Below are positions 63,365 to 64,000 of a DNA stretch of 64,000 bases, piece after piece. The DNA lies in assembly GCF_004364805.1 (NCBI RefSeq), contig NZ_SOAP01000004.1:186001-250000 (forward strand). Reading direction: 5' to 3'. The first letter of the stretch is position 1, and every line of letters begins with the position of its first letter. The notes beneath the pieces were generated by a model that searched no databases, was not told the DNA's origin, and was given only the letters and a program-made list of their open reading frames with translations. This DNA comes from Pelagimonas phthalicica (GTDB lineage: Bacteria; Pseudomonadota; Alphaproteobacteria; Rhodobacterales; Rhodobacteraceae). A program made the translations under genes and the position numbers.

Positions 63365-64000
63365 TACGTATCCCCTCCAATCACAGCCTGTTTGATCAGT
63401 GGCGCGCCATTGCGATAATTCGAAATATCCTCGGCCAAGTTCTCAAAGACACGCGCCGTCATCAGGATTGCCGAGAATGGCACGGTGATCAGGAACCACC
63501 ATTGCATCGTGTTATCCGTGCCCAGAACAATCTGAAAGTTTGAGGCCGACAGCGCGGTTGCCCGACTGGTCGTGACCACCATGACCACTGCAAATATGAA
63601 CCACAAAACCGCGTCCAGCGTCAGACAGGCCATCTGCCCGCTGCGTGGCATGGCGGTGCGAAACTCGGCAAAGCTCAGATGCGTGCGCAGGCGGACGTTA
63701 AACGCCGCCCCAAACCAGGCCATGATCATGAACAACAAAGGAGGAATCGTTGTCGACCAGGGCTGCTGACTGGAAAAAACGAACCGGTCGATCACGCCCC
63801 AAAAGATGATGAAAGCAATCGCCAGATAACTATAGACCATGATCGACCGCTCCAGGTGGCGATCCAGCCATGGCACAAGCCTGTAAATGCGCAGGACAAG
63901 CAAGCCAAGTACCGCAGTCACAACCGCTCCAAAAAGCCAGGCCCCATCAGCCCGGAGTGCGTTGCGGATTTCGAAACTGTCCAACGACGCAAAGGCGCTG
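63364..64000 (-). CDS. TRAP transporter small permease (DctQ-type), probably truncated by the window edge
   Basis: At least 206 residues with four membrane helices, the usual DctQ layout, and the segment PPLLFMIMAWFGAAFNVRLRTHLSF typical of the family. The reading frame stays open to the window edge, and the only in-frame start seen is a TTG at 63984, so the true start probably lies outside. Its stop overlaps the DctM start by one base. The periplasmic binding protein gene is not seen and is expected upstream. Confidence 0.85.
   Translation of the reverse strand, partial: SAFASLDSFEIRNALRADGAWLFGAVVTAVLGLLVLRIYRLVPWLDRHLERSIMVYSYLAIAFIIFWGVIDRFVFSSQQPWSTTIPPLLFMIMAWFGAAFNVRLRTHLSFAEFRTAMPRSGQMACLTLDAVLWFIFAVVMVVTTSRATALSASNFQIVLGTDNTMQWWFLITVPFSAILMTARVFENLAEDISNYRNGAPLIKQAVIGGDT

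Overview
The window is a chromosomal segment of a marine-type alphaproteobacterium. Rhodobacteraceae (Roseobacter group) is the most likely family. This rests on gene order and content: a gpmI-envC-ctpA-rppH block, a DUF2794 protein, Hint-domain secreted proteins, TRAP transport, an ectoine-hydrolase-like enzyme and moderately high GC. The taxon is inferred from family recognition and was not searched. No rRNA, tRNA, CRISPR array, intact IS or phage was seen.

Layout. (1) 1-3445: end of a phenylacetate (paa) locus: paaI (partial), paaZ, paaX, then a DUF2794 gene. (2) 3445-3709: a palindrome-rich, MITE-like element wedged between two convergent genes. (3) 3715-24472: housekeeping genes: agmatinase-type ureohydrolase, an NlpC/P60 and M17 peptidase pair, a PfkB sugar kinase, gpmI-envC-ctpA-rppH, a WYL regulator beside a GST, rnr, a dapE-GNAT-DUF2064 operon, two overlapping Hint-domain genes and a glutamate-receptor-like channel. 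(4) 24549-29661: dapD, a LOG-family protein, a CapD-type sugar dehydratase and asd. (5) 29662-31995: a gene-poor stretch with hairpins and small hypothetical genes. (6) 31996-57982: a large exopolysaccharide/capsule locus. (7) 57983-64000: a catabolic cassette of an M20 deacetylase, an ectoine-hydrolase-like M24 protein, a class III aminotransferase and TRAP permeases.

The polysaccharide locus encodes enzymes predicted to make UDP-xylose (UXS), GDP-L-fucose (Gmd and Fcl) and UDP-galacturonate (UDP-glucuronate 4-epimerase). It also holds a divergent GDP-mannose dehydratase paralogue, six glycosyltransferases, two acyltransferases, two FkbM methyltransferases, a Wzx-like flippase, a Wzy-like polymerase and a Wzc-type tyrosine autokinase. 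Two large beta-helix proteins sit in the same locus, one with RTX repeats and one built like a phage tailspike. They are candidates for remodelling or cutting the polymer. No priming glycosyltransferase and no Wza-type outer-membrane exporter is visible here, so they must lie elsewhere.

Dispersed elements. A 65-bp double-hairpin repeat occurs three times (4689, 12748, 17733), always in the gap between genes. Several bidirectional terminators separate convergent genes.
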